NCBI GenBank assembly: GCA_003116975.1
Contig: BGKB01000082.1
Coordinates: 8,275 to 72,274 of the forward strand
Source of the DNA: Aurantiochytrium sp. KH105
Lineage: Eukaryota; Sar; Bigyra; Thraustochytrida; Thraustochytriidae
Length of the DNA stretch: 64,000 nucleotides
Direction: 5' to 3'
How positions within the stretch are numbered: position 1 is the first letter of the stretch; every line of letters starts with the position of its first letter. Below are positions 21,195-30,523 of the stretch, piece after piece. The notes below the pieces were generated by a model that worked only from the letters and a program-made list of their open reading frames with translations, was not told where the DNA came from and did not search any database. The position numbers and the translations under genes were made by a program.

Positions 21195-22679
21195 TTACTT
21201 TTGGCTCTTGCCGTTGCGGCGCGAACGTTTCGAGGCCGGGGCCGCATCTTCGCCATTACGCTTCCGTTTGCGGTCCGCTGGGCGACCGAGGAGGGGAATC
21301 AGGCTGAACGCATCTGCCACGGGGGTGCCAAGGCCTTCCACACACGCACGTTGGTGCTGTTCCAGCACGCCAATGTGTTTTCTCTTTTCGGTCTCGTATT
21401 CTTTCACTCTGGCGTGAAAGTCGTCGTCCGTCTCGTTATCACGCTTGCGCGGATTGTGAATCTTCGTGAGAAGTTCCAGCTGGTGGTTCTTGAGGAGTCG
21501 TTGCTCGCTCGAGTCCTCGTTCAAGGTGGTGACGTCCAACCTGAACTCATTGCCAGAAAACTTGCTCACACCTTTGCCAGAGCGCTTGCTCACACCTTTG
21601 CCAGAGCGCTTGCTCACACCTTTGCCAGAGCGCTTGCTCACACCTTGAGGTTTGAAGTCGATCTGGAGCTCGAGGAGAAGTTTGCCGTCGTGGTACTGGG
21701 CATGTTGCTTCTTCAGAAAGAAGGCAAACTCGCCGCGCTTGCCAACGTACTTGAAAAGGGTTTCGGAGACCTTGACCAGCTCAATCTCCTCCCGGGTCAA
21801 AAGGCCGTCCTTATCCTTAAAGAAAAGATGCACGACGATCTTTTTCACCCCCTTTTCGCAAGGAAGGAGGAACACGATCGGACGTGTGATCGCCTCGGAC
21901 GTGTAAACGGGACCCCATTGCAGGATTCCCTCGAAAAGCGTTGCGGCGACCTCCTCCTGCTTGGTGCGCTGCATCGGGAGGTCACTGGAGGATTGGAACC
22001 TTTGTCTGAGTGCTTCAAAGACTTTCTTGCAGTGCGGGCACCCCGGGCACGAGAACTCGTTGACGTTCAAGTCGTCTAGGTTGCCCGACAGAAAGAGGAA
22101 GTTGGTATTGACGCTGTCCAGATACATCAGCGACCTGCAGAAAGATGAAGAATACACCGTCGGCGGCGGCGGCCGCGAGGCAGGGGTCTCGGCAATGATG
22201 GGACGTTTGGGGTCCTCGCAACGATCGAGTTTGTCGTCCTTTCCATCAGACGGATGACCAGACAAGGCGTTGTTGTCGTCGACAAGCACGGTGTCGCTCT
22301 GGCTCGCGTTTTCGCCAGGCACAGGATCCTCAAAGATTTCCAAAGGAAAGCAAAGGTCATCATGGTCAGAGACCGTTATGGGGAAAGCCTTCAAGTCGAC
22401 CTGGTCGTCGCTCTGGACAGGCGAAAGGCCGGAAAGGCCACTGTCGGAGAGAAGCATCGCGCCAGCCGGCATGGCGCTCTGGACAGGCACATGCGTACCA
22501 TCCTGGTATTGGAAATCGTCCTGGAGCAGATCGAGTGAGTCGTCCTGCCAATCACCATAGGCAGCGCCGCAAATGTCGTCAATGGCAGCATACTCGTCGC
22601 CGACATCCACCTCCTGCTCAGGCCCCTCTACGCCTGGCGCCTCGTCATTGCCGTGGTGCTGGTCTTCGGCAGGCTGCAT
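21195..22679 (-). CDS. unknown nuclear protein with GVSKRSGK repeats
   Basis: A 494-residue protein, acidic in its first third, with a central segment containing CPGCPHCKKVFEAL and a well-mixed globular region (about 240-340). It then has four tandem copies of the 8-mer GVSK(R/F)SGK near residues 345-376. The C-terminus has basic clusters, RKRKRNG and ASKRSRRNGKSQK, that read as a bipartite nuclear signal. I do not recognise the family. A second minus-strand frame just upstream (22912-22628, MAEMKEDHLRGPKISG...) overlaps the start out of phase and has a TTTCAG|GTGACC junction, so an upstream exon is possible. Confidence 0.7.
   Translation of the reverse strand: MQPAEDQHHGNDEAPGVEGPEQEVDVGDEYAAIDDICGAAYGDWQDDSLDLLQDDFQYQDGTHVPVQSAMPAGAMLLSDSGLSGLSPVQSDDQVDLKAFPITVSDHDDLCFPLEIFEDPVPGENASQSDTVLVDDNNALSGHPSDGKDDKLDRCEDPKRPIIAETPASRPPPPTVYSSSFCRSLMYLDSVNTNFLFLSGNLDDLNVNEFSCPGCPHCKKVFEALRQRFQSSSDLPMQRTKQEEVAATLFEGILQWGPVYTSEAITRPIVFLLPCEKGVKKIVVHLFFKDKDGLLTREEIELVKVSETLFKYVGKRGEFAFFLKKQHAQYHDGKLLLELQIDFKPQGVSKRSGKGVSKRSGKGVSKRSGKGVSKFSGNEFRLDVTTLNEDSSEQRLLKNHQLELLTKIHNPRKRDNETDDDFHARVKEYETEKRKHIGVLEQHQRACVEGLGTPVADAFSLIPLLGRPADRKRKRNGEDAAPASKRSRRNGKSQK
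21556..21650. repeat. 24-bp tandem repeat, four copies
   Basis: CTTGCTCACACCTTTGCCAG plus AGCG repeats in near-perfect 24-bp units, encoding the GVSKRSGK octapeptides of the minus-strand gene. The copies are almost identical at the DNA level, so the array is young. Confidence 0.9.
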
Positions 22680-22939
22680 GCTTCTTGCGGCGAAGGGCGG
22701 TCTCGAGGACGTCGTGCTTGTCTTCTTCTTTGTTTGGCTTGTTGAGCTGAGTTGCAGGTCTGCTTTTCTGGCCGGGCCTTCCTCGCTCGCTGTGAACGTA
22801 TGTCTCGATAGTTAAGGTGCCTTTCTGTACTCTGGATCTTCTCAGCGACGAAATCTGATCGGTCACCTGAAATTTTCGGTCCGCGCAGATGGTCTTCTTT
22901 CATCTCCGCCACATCTAGCTCTCACACATACCCCCCTTC

Positions 22940-23090
22940 TCATCTCTTATGGGGGTCTCCCGGTCATATAATGATTCGACGCGCTGTTCAGATCCGCAAG
23001 GTGCAAAGCTTGACGGAAGTTCTGCACCCAGGCCTGCCACGTTCCGTCCGTCCGTCCGTCCGTCCGTCTGCCTGGTTGCTTGTCCATCTT

Positions 23091-23155
<65 letters not shown>

Positions 23156-23690
23156 ATGTATGTATGTACTGCGTATCAATCAACACCAACCAACCAACCA
23201 ATCATCCAACCAACGCACCCATCGAGCCTCACTGAGGGGCGCCCGCCTCGCTGCTGCGTTGATCGCAAGAGCAGGTCAATATGTCGTGAAGGTGGTTAGA
23301 TTGCCAATGTTCCGCGACCGGCCCAGGAACATTTGCTCGACATTCCCTTCGCTCCTCCTTCCCTCCCACCACGCTGCCTTCCCCCTCCCTTTCCCGCCCG
23401 CGCATTTCATTGTCCTTGCCATCGATTACACTGGCGACGCACATCCCCCTGCGGCGGTTTCGACTCCAGAGGGCCAGGTGCGCACAGCCGCTGCGTGCCA
23501 GCTTCACGACGCGAAAAACAAGGGGGGCACCGCGAGATTTGCCGAGAGATATTTACATTTACGTTAGCAGCCGTGGCAGGTCGGCAAGAGGCCTGGAGTG
23601 GACACCTTTTTTTTTAATTAATTGTTCTCCGCGGCCCCGTGCCCACTAGGAGCGAAAAAAAAATTTGGGCCGGGGCCAAAAAAAGCAACG
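22940..23690. other. microsatellite-rich intergenic region
   Basis: Contains (CCGT)n at about 23043-23067, (CTGT)n at 23090-23152 (about 15 units), (GTAT)n at 23153-23167, and CCAA repeats at 23185-23215. A nearly palindromic TTTGGGCCGGGGCCAAA lies at about 23665 beside poly-A/T runs. I see no convincing gene. Confidence 0.7.
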
Positions 23691-23827
23691 ACATATCAAA
23701 GAGACCTGGAACGTCCTAGCGCAAGCGGCGTACCGACGGCTGGTAGAACCATAACGCGGTAGTTAAGAGAGTGGAAGGCAGAAGAATAGCAAGCACGAGC
23801 GAGCGGGCGAGCGTGGAACGAAGAACC

Positions 23828-24139
23828 ATGTATGCGCGCACCACTGGAGCAGAGCGGCCTGGGCGGACCGGCGCATGCGAGGCGACAGGGACAACAAGCG
23901 ATCGAATTAAAGTTTTGAAAGACTTGGCCAAGGAATGCCGGCGCGACAGTCAAGAGTTCTGTCGCGAGAACGAGATTCTTCGTTGCGAGAATGAGACACT
24001 TCGTCGGGAGAACGAGACGCTTCGTCGCGAGAACAAGACGCTTCGTCGCGAGAACGAAACGCTCTGTACACACCGCGAAGAATCGAATTGCGATAAACCA
24101 TCCTGCGAAGAGCCGGAGTTGACTCTTGAAGTCCTCTAA
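23828..24139 (+). CDS. small heptad-repeat coiled-coil protein
   Basis: A 103-residue frame starting at the ATG at 23828. Residues 35-80 form a leucine-zipper-like coiled coil built from near-identical heptads (RRENETL / RRENKTL), themselves a 21-bp tandem repeat. The C-terminus is acidic with CEEPELTLEVL. The same CEEPE word ends the coiled-coil part of the FG-GAP-like gene at 35-36.4 kb, and both genes are followed by copies of the same roughly 130-bp repeat. Function unknown. Confidence 0.5.
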   Translation: MYARTTGAERPGRTGACEATGTTSDRIKVLKDLAKECRRDSQEFCRENEILRCENETLRRENETLRRENKTLRRENETLCTHREESNCDKPSCEEPELTLEVL

Positions 24140-24260
24140 GCATGGCGAAGGCACCAGATTCTCATCACGTGATAACGACAACGTCCACGTGGCGAAGATG
24201 CGAGAGTGCGATCGCAAATCGGATTGGAGGACAAGGTCGAGTTAGATCTCTAGATTGTAC

Positions 24261-24393
24261 ATCAATAAATGAAATTGGCCTGATTGATCTCAAGCCAGGC
24301 AACCTAACGCTATCGTCAAGGTCCTTGCTGCTCGCAACCTTTTCCACCGGCTTGCGACGCTCACTGCGCCTGCGCGCTGCACAGGCCAATACC
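24261..24393. repeat. dispersed repeat, copy 1
   Basis: About 130 bp related to 36456-36585, with a perfectly shared core of some 39 bases starting GTCAAGGTCCTTGCTGCTCG. Both copies begin at an AATAAAT word shortly after the stop codon of a coiled-coil-ending gene. A copy of a 3'-flank module is more likely than a transposon; I see no terminal repeats. Confidence 0.85.
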
Positions 24394-24405
24394 TGACGAG
24401 GCGAC

Positions 24406-24684
24406 ATGCAGCTGTCTTGGTACGTGGCACTTGTGGTACTGACCTATCTTGCCCTTGCTGCCGGCATCGGCTCGAGAATCTACCTCCACAAGCAGGCTTC
24501 CGTGCCAGATGCCAATGCAGCGACAGACGTTCCATTCCTCGAGTTTGTCAACGTCGCGCTTGTGCCTGAATCAGTCACCCAACTGGCAGCATTCGTAATT
24601 TCAAAGGACGAGTGCAAGACGCAGTGTGCTGCAAGAGGGCACGAGTGTACGTGCTACAGATACGATGCCGCGCCAGACGTTTGA
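24406..24684 (+). CDS. small type-II membrane protein with PAN/apple-like cysteines
   Basis: A 92-residue protein. Residues 4-25 form a hydrophobic signal anchor (WYVALVVLTYLALAAGI). The rest is predicted extracellular or luminal and ends with a cysteine pattern, SKDECKTQCAARGHECTCYR, that resembles the core of a PAN/apple domain. It is short for a complete PAN domain, so the gene may be truncated or have an unrecognised 3' exon. The next gene has the same architecture, suggesting a tandem pair. Confidence 0.55.
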   Translation: MQLSWYVALVVLTYLALAAGIGSRIYLHKQASVPDANAATDVPFLEFVNVALVPESVTQLAAFVISKDECKTQCAARGHECTCYRYDAAPDV

Positions 24685-24884
24685 AACTGCAGGCTTTACA
24701 GTGGCAATTTTGCACTTGTCGATGCACCTCGAGACAGTGTGAAGCAAACGCATATCGGAATCCGGAGTCGCAGCTGATCTGGTAGACCATATTAGTAAAT
24801 TGAAACGGAACTTACAAGCAGCATTCAAAAGCAAACGTTGTTCGGGAAGGAAAGTGAGGAACTCCGGAAGACGAACAGAACTCA

Positions 24885-25379
24885 ATGATCATGCGAAGTA
24901 AGAGCCGGAATCTTGATACAAGTGCGCAACTTTGGGATGAATACCCTGTGCAAAGCGACGGCTTAACGGTGCGGTGCTGCAGATGGACGTGGCCATTTAC
25001 TCTCGGTGTGACGCTTTTCCTTCTTGCTTGGCTCGCTGTCGAAACCGAACTAGTGGAAGAAAATGGGATCTATACGATCGATTCCTTCCCCTATTGCAGG
25101 TGTATTGATACGACAACACACAGGATGGCTCTTGGAGATGGGCAAACGTTTCGAGGCGACCTGCCGTGCGTCGACATTTGCCTCCATCACTGGAACTGCT
25201 CCACGGTGACTGTTGCGTACCAAAACATCACGGGAGAAGCAAGTGCAACGTGCGCATTCTTTTCCGAACCTTGCTCGACACTGTATTGTCAGAAGCTGTT
25301 CGAAGCTGCGTCTCTTAGGAATGACTTTTCTTACACGAAATGGCAAACAAGCACTGTGAAAACATGGGTCGGGATTTGA
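24885..25379 (+). CDS. membrane-anchored cysteine-rich protein, PAN/apple-like
   Basis: A 164-residue protein with a short cytoplasmic N-terminus, one transmembrane segment at about residues 36-55 (WPFTLGVTLFLLAWLAV), and a cysteine-rich luminal domain containing CRCID, PCVDICLHHWNCSTVTV and CAFFSEPCSTLYCQK. The CxxxC...C spacing is PAN-like. It contains potential N-glycosylation sites (NCST, NITG). It lies 200 bases downstream of a smaller protein of similar design. PAN domains bind protein or carbohydrate, but no specific ligand can be inferred. Confidence 0.55.
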   Translation: MIMRSKSRNLDTSAQLWDEYPVQSDGLTVRCCRWTWPFTLGVTLFLLAWLAVETELVEENGIYTIDSFPYCRCIDTTTHRMALGDGQTFRGDLPCVDICLHHWNCSTVTVAYQNITGEASATCAFFSEPCSTLYCQKLFEAASLRNDFSYTKWQTSTVKTWVGI

Positions 25380-25515
25380 GTCAGTGAATGAATGTATAGA
25401 GGGAGAGAGAGGACAGCAGCTCAACTTTGATTTTTCTTTAGACTTTCAGTAACCATCCATTTGTACTATGCTCCATGAAAATGACCTTGGACAGTCCAGT
25501 CGACGCCCTCCCTAA

Positions 25516-26067
25516 TTAGTTGCCATCGTCGGCATCATCATCACTTCCATTTGGCGAGCTCTCACTGCACGTGTCGTCGGCCATAAACAAAGGCACGCAC
25601 AAGATGTGGTGGGTGTCATCGTCCTCTAGGGTGTCGACGGTGCTTGCAACGGCGTCTGCATCTTCGCGAAAGACAAAGTAGACGTCTCCACCCACCACAT
25701 CGTCCACACCTCCGAATGAGCACACTTCCATCTCCAGATTCTGGCATGGCTGGTCAGCCATGATGACCCAGTTTAAGCTGCCAGGCATGTCCCGAACTTT
25801 GGATCAAAATTCTTCTCGTTTCACCTCGAAGGCTAGGTGAAGTCGCTGTCTGGTCTCGTCGAGCGTGTCGTACCATTCAGCGACGGAGTACCTACGGAGC
25901 TTGTATTGCAAGCCAATGAGCTGCAGGTACGTGTCGTTCAACCTTTTGATGACCACCTCGCGAGGCTCACTCTCCATCTCGCTCTTGATCTCGCGAATAG
26001 GAGTATCAACAACTCGCTGCGTCACTAGCTGGACGATGCTGTCTGTTTTCTTATACACATCTCCCAT
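25516..26067 (-). pseudogene. unknown gene interrupted by one in-frame TGA
   Basis: Two minus-strand ORFs, 26067-25804 and 25788-25516, lie in the same reading frame and are separated only by one TGA (at 25804-25806) and five codons. The first starts MGDVYKKTDSIVQLV and is helical and charged. The second includes VGGDVYFVFREDAD and ends in an acidic tail, NGSDDDADDGN. Read as a unit they would make about 183 residues. Possible explanations are a recent nonsense mutation, a sequencing error or stop read-through. No family is recognised. A (TTTTGG)n repeat lies directly upstream of the start. Confidence 0.5.
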
Positions 26068-26098
26068 GATGTGTTGTGTTGCTGCGCGTGTTGTGTTC

Positions 26099-26153
26099 AA
26101 GTTTTGGTTCAAGTTTTGGTTTTGGTTTTGGTTTTGGTTTTGGTTTTGGTTTC
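26099..26153. repeat. (TTTTGG)n hexamer repeat
   Basis: About eight TTTTGG units, slightly interrupted at the left by GTTCAAG. It lies immediately upstream of the minus-strand gene that starts at 26067. Confidence 0.9.
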
Positions 26154-26154
26154 A

Positions 26155-27023
26155 GGGCATGGGCAGTGAAGTGACAGATTGCTAACTATGCGTTTCCTTC
26201 ACCATTTGTTGACGGGGAAGTCCTCAGAGGTCTGAAAGAGTAGAAAGAAGAAGTTGAGTTCAATAAACGTAAAAGAAATTCCGTTCCGTGGCTAGCACGA
26301 AACGGGAAGGTAGGTTGATTGCTTCTCACGCTGCTGCTCGGAGAAAGCTTTGGTGTGGTTCAATATTCTGGTGGGTTTCGGTTCTGCCGGCTTCTGGCAT
26401 CGGGTTTGGTCGCTGCCAGGTCTATTCGGCTCAGTGGTCCCAGGGTCGTGACCCTGGTCCACTTCTGCTATGTAGGTCTATGACTGTACTAGGGTTATTC
26501 TGGGCACGCGCGACGTAATGCTCTTGCGTCGTGCTCCTTCCGACGTTTGTCGTCGGGTGTCTACCTCTCTTATAGCAGTTTCCCGCCTGGCATTAGGTCT
26601 TTGGGAATGTCCACTTCATTATTGTGGATCAATAACCATCTCTATTTGTTTTATAGTAATTGAGAGAAAAAGCAAAGTGACGGTGTACGAAATTCATATT
26701 GAGTGCAATACAAAACAGAGTCAGGATAATTCATGTTGGTTGATTTGGTTGCCTGTCAAGATCGCCTTATGCAGACTCATTGTCGGTGACATCTGGGAAC
26801 AGCACGCGAGTTATCGGCCTGCTCCTGTCTCGATTCTTTCTTGTAGCAACCACGTGTTTCATTGGTTTCGGAGGGCAAAGTCGTTTGCCACCATGACGAA
26901 TCGTTGTGCACTTGTGCTTGTGGAAGCGAGGCGTCTTTGGTTCGGGCGTTTGAGTCATCGCCGTCTTCATCGCGATGTGTAAGCTCTTGATCGGGGCGTG
27001 TCCCTTTCGTGTCAATTTACTCG
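26155..27023. other. lower-GC intergenic region
   Basis: No confident gene. A minus-strand frame at 27015-26767 (TQTPEPKTPRFHKHKC...) has some protein-like character but no recognisable domain, and the plus-strand frames are poor. Composition is clearly less GC-rich than the surrounding genes. Confidence 0.45.
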
Positions 27024-27326
27024 ATGTCAGTTCGAAATTTGGTTCTGGTTCTCTTTTTGGCGGCGGCGGCGGTCATTCTTTCCTCTCCTCATTGCACGGT
27101 CGAGACTACTCATGAACACTTTCACACCATAGGGTGTGGAATTTCACAACAAGCAACCGCCGCGCGGATGTCGGTCTTGGCAACGGGCGAGGCAAAATCT
27201 AAGAGTACCCCCCACCTGCGACGAGAAAATGCTTACCACGTGAGCCTGATCTACGAGCGTGCTCTAACATCAGGCCTCAAAATTGCGCTTGCAAAAAAAA
27301 AGTGGGGGCTATGTTTCCCGTATTGA
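27024..27326 (+). CDS. small putative secreted protein
   Basis: A 100-residue frame from the ATG at 27024, with a classical signal peptide (MSVRNLVLVLFLAAAAVILS) and a short basic mature part. The last 11 codons lie within a dispersed repeat (27294 onward), so the natural 3' end may have been replaced. No effector motif such as RxLR is present. Function unknown. Confidence 0.35.
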   Translation: MSVRNLVLVLFLAAAAVILSSPHCTVETTHEHFHTIGCGISQQATAARMSVLATGEAKSKSTPHLRRENAYHVSLIYERALTSGLKIALAKKKWGLCFPY

Positions 27327-27461
27327 TCCCGGACCCCCGCTTGAAACATGGTTCGGAAAATGCGATGTTTAGAGCGCTCAGAGCGCTCCAAGCATCAGGC
27401 CAAAAAACGGGTCCAAACCTTACCGCAAAATTTTTCAGGGCTGTAAGTGATACCCCCCTAC
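27294..27461. repeat. 165-bp dispersed repeat, copy A
   Basis: Diverged copy of 27698-27855. Both open with AAAAAAGTGGGGGCTATGTT, share CCCCGCTTGAAACATGG and CCGCAAAATTTTT, and end in a GTGA(T)ACCCCC(C)TACC word. The two copies lie in direct orientation about 400 bases apart. Confidence 0.85.
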
Positions 27462-27697
27462 CTGCCACCGAGGCGAGCGTTGTCGTTAGCGTCGGCAACT
27501 ACTGGCTCGTCATCGTCGAGGAGACGAAATTCCTACCTACCACAAACTATAGTAGTACTGGGACGCGATAGACAAGAGATTAAGAGCACAGTCTAGGATT
27601 TTATCGGTATCGTAAGCGAAGTGAACCAGTGGTCTTCGCGTGGGAGCACACATACACAAAGTACCCTCTCTAACCCCCTGAAAAATGCGAATTTCGG

Positions 27698-27855
27698 AAA
27701 AAAAGTGGGGGGCTATGTTTCCCAGGTCCCCGCTTGAAACATGGCTCGAAGAATGCGATACTTGGAGCATTTGGAGTGCTCTAAGTATCAGAGCGAAAAA
27801 TGAGGCCAAAACCGACCGCAAAATTTTTGTCTGATGACCTTGGTGACCCCCTACC
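27698..27855. repeat. 165-bp dispersed repeat, copy B
   Basis: Second copy of the element at 27294-27461, differing by many substitutions and small indels. Its right end runs directly into the 32-bp word that recurs on the far side of the TPR gene at 30816-30846. Confidence 0.85.
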
Positions 27856-27874
27856 CCCCTGGAGTCTTTGCAGG
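27843..27874. repeat. direct repeat flanking TPR gene, left copy
   Basis: GTGACCCCCTACCCC followed by CCTGGAGTCTTTGCAGG. It is identical to 30816-30846 except for one extra C, in the same orientation, and lies about 210 bases beyond the TPR gene's stop codon. Confidence 0.9.
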
Positions 27875-28081
27875 GACGGTTCAACAACGTCCCGTGCCTG
27901 ATGCAACAGCACATGGGCTAGTTGGGAGGCATTATCAAGCTCAAGCTTTTCTCTTGTACAGTGTATGAATCATACGCGTCATACTCATATTGTTCTCGGA
28001 TCAGAGTGTAGAAAATAGACGCTTCCATTCAAAAGTATTCGCATTCTTGTCATTAATCATTTTGTCTGGATATTATACCCT

Positions 28082-30523
28082 TTATTTGCCCCAAAGGCAC
28101 GCGAGCTTTCGCAAAGGGGACTTTCTCTTCGTACTCGCTTGCATCATCCTCTCTCGAGTGAGCCTCATGTTGTTGAGCGTTCGCGCCACATCGGGATGTC
28201 GGTCGCCAAGGGCCTCCTTGCGAATCGACAGCGCTTCCTCGTAGTACGCCAAGGCCTCCTCGTAGCGGCCTTGTCGTTGGTACACGTTGGCGATGTTGTT
28301 GAGCGTGCTCGCCACATAGGGATGCCGGTCGCCAAGGACCTCCTTGGTAATCGACAGCGCTTCCTCGCAGTACGCCAAGGCCTCCTCGTAGCGGCCTTGT
28401 TCGCCATACACGCTGGCGATGTTGTTGAGCGTGTCCGCCACATCGGGATGCCGGTCGCCAAGGGCCTCCTTGCGAATCGACAGCGCTTCCTCGCAGTACG
28501 CCAAGGCCTCCTCGTAGCGGCCTTGTCGTTGGTACACGTTGGCGATGTTGTTGAGCGTGCTCGCCACTGAGGGATGCCGGTCACCAAGGGCCTCCTTGCA
28601 AATCGATAGCGCTTCCTCGTAGTACGCCAAGGCCTCCTCGTAGCGGCCTTGTCGTTGGTACACGTTGGCGATGTTGTTGAGCGTTCGCGCCACATCGGGA
28701 TGCCGGTCGCCAAGGGCCTCCTTGCGAATCGATAGCGCTTCCTCGTAGTACGCCAAGGCCTCCTCGTAGCGGCCTTGTGCTTTGTACACATTGGCGATGC
28801 CAACGAGCGTGGTCGCCACTGAGGGATGCCGGTCGCCAAGGGCCTCCTTGCTGATGGATAAATCTTCCTCGTAGTACGCCAAGGCCTCCTCGTAGCGGCC
28901 TTGTGCTTGGTACACATTGGCGATGTTGTTGAGCGTGCCCGCCACTGAGGGATGCCGGTCGCCAAGGGCCTCCTTGCTGATGGATAAATCTTCCTCGTAG
29001 TACGCCAAGGCCTCCTCGTAGCGGCCTTGATCGTCATACACGCCGGCGATGTTGCTGAGCGTGGTCGCCACATCGGGATGCCGGTCGCCAAGGACCTCCT
29101 TGCGAATCGACAGCGCTTCCTCGTTGTACGCCAAGGCCTCCTCGTAGCGGCCTTGTTCGCCATACACGCTGGCGATGTTGTTGAGCGTGGTCGCCACTGA
29201 GGGATGCCGGTCGCCAAGGGCCTTCTTGTAAATCGACAGCGCTTCCTCGTTGTACGCCAAGGCCTCCTCGTAGCGGCCTTGTTCGCCATACACGCTGGCG
29301 ATGTTGCCAAGCGTGTCCGCCACTGAGGGATGCCGGTCGCCAAGGGCCTCCTTGCGAATCGACAGCGCTTCCTCGAGCATCTGCAAAGCTTCAGTGTACT
29401 CGCCCTGGTCACTCAAAAGCAGACCAGTGCAACGAAGAATGTCGGCAAGCTTGCGTGCATCACCATCACCACCCCGAGCTTCCAGTACTGCGTCTCGCGC
29501 CATTTGCAGGCGCCATGCGTGCACGCGCTGGTTCACCTCTTTGATCAGTGTCACATAGCCACCTTTCACGGTCGCCTCGACGGCATTGTCAATCATATCC
29601 TTGTCCTCGTCTTTCCAGCACTTTGCGTTGCGCATGTTGTTGTTATCAGCAAGGATCTTGGCCAATTCATCAAAATCTTCAAGCAGCGCCTCGATAAAAG
29701 CCTGTTCTTGTCCGGGCGCAAAGACGACCTGGAAGCTCTGCGCCTGCGTAATGGCGCCCATAATCTCCCATACGCACCAGGCCCGCTGCAGAGGCGCTGG
29801 CACGTCCCAGCGGTCGAAGAAGATGACTGCGCTTCCGAATCGTCCGATTGCCCGATGCAGGCCGTGCGTCAGATACTGATTTCGCGCAAGAATCACGTCG
29901 GGAGACAGCGCCTCGTCTGCGCTGGTCAGCAGAGGCTGGTTCGCGCAAAAGAGGTCGAGCCAAACAAAGGTCGTGTCGGCGTCTTTGCCAAAATGGTCTT
30001 CAAGCGCTGCGACGAGCTCCTGAAAGCGGCACTTGCGCGCTTGGCTCACAAAGGTGCCTTGGAAGGCTGTGCCGACGTCCTCTTCGTCAACATGATCGAG
30101 GTAGAACTGCGCCTGAGGGAATTTATTGGTCAAGGCGAGAACAACGTACTCAGCAACGTCTTCCGTGCTCCAGTCTTGGCGGGGCTTGGGGTCGGCGTCC
30201 TTTCCGGGCTCAAAGGTAATGGGCTTGCCGACGTAGGGCACAAAACCTTTCATTTTGCCATCACTCCTCGTCTCCAGGACCTGAATGGTAGCGCCATCCT
30301 GGACTTTGTCGGAAAGGTCCCGTTTGGTCACGTACAGCTCGACGCCTTGTGCAGCCTCTCCGCTGAGCACCTGGTCACGGAGTTCTTTGATGGCGCGCAG
30401 GGAGATGCTGCGTGGGTCGATGATCTTCCGCGCGTCGTTGGAGAAGATGGCGTCGTCCGCCTTGCGCGCGAAGCTCAAGCGCGACAAGCTGGCGCGTGCG
30501 GCGCTGGACTTCTTGTTCTTCAT
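28082..30523 (-). CDS. TIR/HET-like domain protein with hyper-conserved TPR array
   Basis: An 813-residue protein. An N-terminal domain (about 60-310) contains TFVWLDLFCANQP, AVIFFDRW and LQRAWCVWEIMGA. This is a fold that, from memory, precedes TPR arrays in many stramenopile proteins and resembles TIR/HET-type domains. After a helical linker come nine full and one terminal 42-residue kinesin-light-chain-type TPRs with the consensus GRYEEALAYYEEALSIRKEA + LGDRHPDVATTLNNIANVY. The repeats are nearly identical in protein and DNA. The C-terminus is short and basic (LRKLACLWGK). A role in protein-protein recognition is inferred. I use the ATG at 30523; the frame continues upstream without a better start. 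Flanking direct repeats and two fragments elsewhere indicate a duplicating family. Confidence 0.85.
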   Translation of the reverse strand: MKNKKSSAARASLSRLSFARKADDAIFSNDARKIIDPRSISLRAIKELRDQVLSGEAAQGVELYVTKRDLSDKVQDGATIQVLETRSDGKMKGFVPYVGKPITFEPGKDADPKPRQDWSTEDVAEYVVLALTNKFPQAQFYLDHVDEEDVGTAFQGTFVSQARKCRFQELVAALEDHFGKDADTTFVWLDLFCANQPLLTSADEALSPDVILARNQYLTHGLHRAIGRFGSAVIFFDRWDVPAPLQRAWCVWEIMGAITQAQSFQVVFAPGQEQAFIEALLEDFDELAKILADNNNMRNAKCWKDEDKDMIDNAVEATVKGGYVTLIKEVNQRVHAWRLQMARDAVLEARGGDGDARKLADILRCTGLLLSDQGEYTEALQMLEEALSIRKEALGDRHPSVADTLGNIASVYGEQGRYEEALAYNEEALSIYKKALGDRHPSVATTLNNIASVYGEQGRYEEALAYNEEALSIRKEVLGDRHPDVATTLSNIAGVYDDQGRYEEALAYYEEDLSISKEALGDRHPSVAGTLNNIANVYQAQGRYEEALAYYEEDLSISKEALGDRHPSVATTLVGIANVYKAQGRYEEALAYYEEALSIRKEALGDRHPDVARTLNNIANVYQRQGRYEEALAYYEEALSICKEALGDRHPSVASTLNNIANVYQRQGRYEEALAYCEEALSIRKEALGDRHPDVADTLNNIASVYGEQGRYEEALAYCEEALSITKEVLGDRHPYVASTLNNIANVYQRQGRYEEALAYYEEALSIRKEALGDRHPDVARTLNNMRLTRERMMQASTKRKSPLRKLACLWGK
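28170..29385. repeat. 126-bp tandem repeat array encoding TPRs
   Basis: Ten units of 126 bp encode the 42-residue TPRs of the minus-strand gene. Words such as CCAAGGCCTCCTCGTAGCGG recur in every unit. Differences cluster at a few codons (positions 10, 16-17 and the VYxxQ linker), consistent with unequal crossing-over or gene conversion. Confidence 0.97.

Noticed and set aside
21054-22079. 341-codon plus-strand ORF opposite the GVSKRSGK gene
   Set aside because: The minus-strand frame has the better composition, nuclear signals and no dubious start; this one is its complement.
23090-23152. Possible CRISPR-like or telomeric array
   Set aside because: It is a plain CTGT microsatellite without spacers; the TTTTGG run at 26.1 kb likewise is too short and internal to be a telomere.
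25804-25806. TGA as a selenocysteine codon
   Set aside because: No family with selenocysteine is recognised here and no SECIS-like hairpin was apparent by eye downstream; nonsense change or error is simpler.
26518-26982. 154-codon plus-strand ORF in the AT-richer region
   Set aside because: Composition is Cys/Arg/Ser-scattered with no motif, and the region shows no other coding support.
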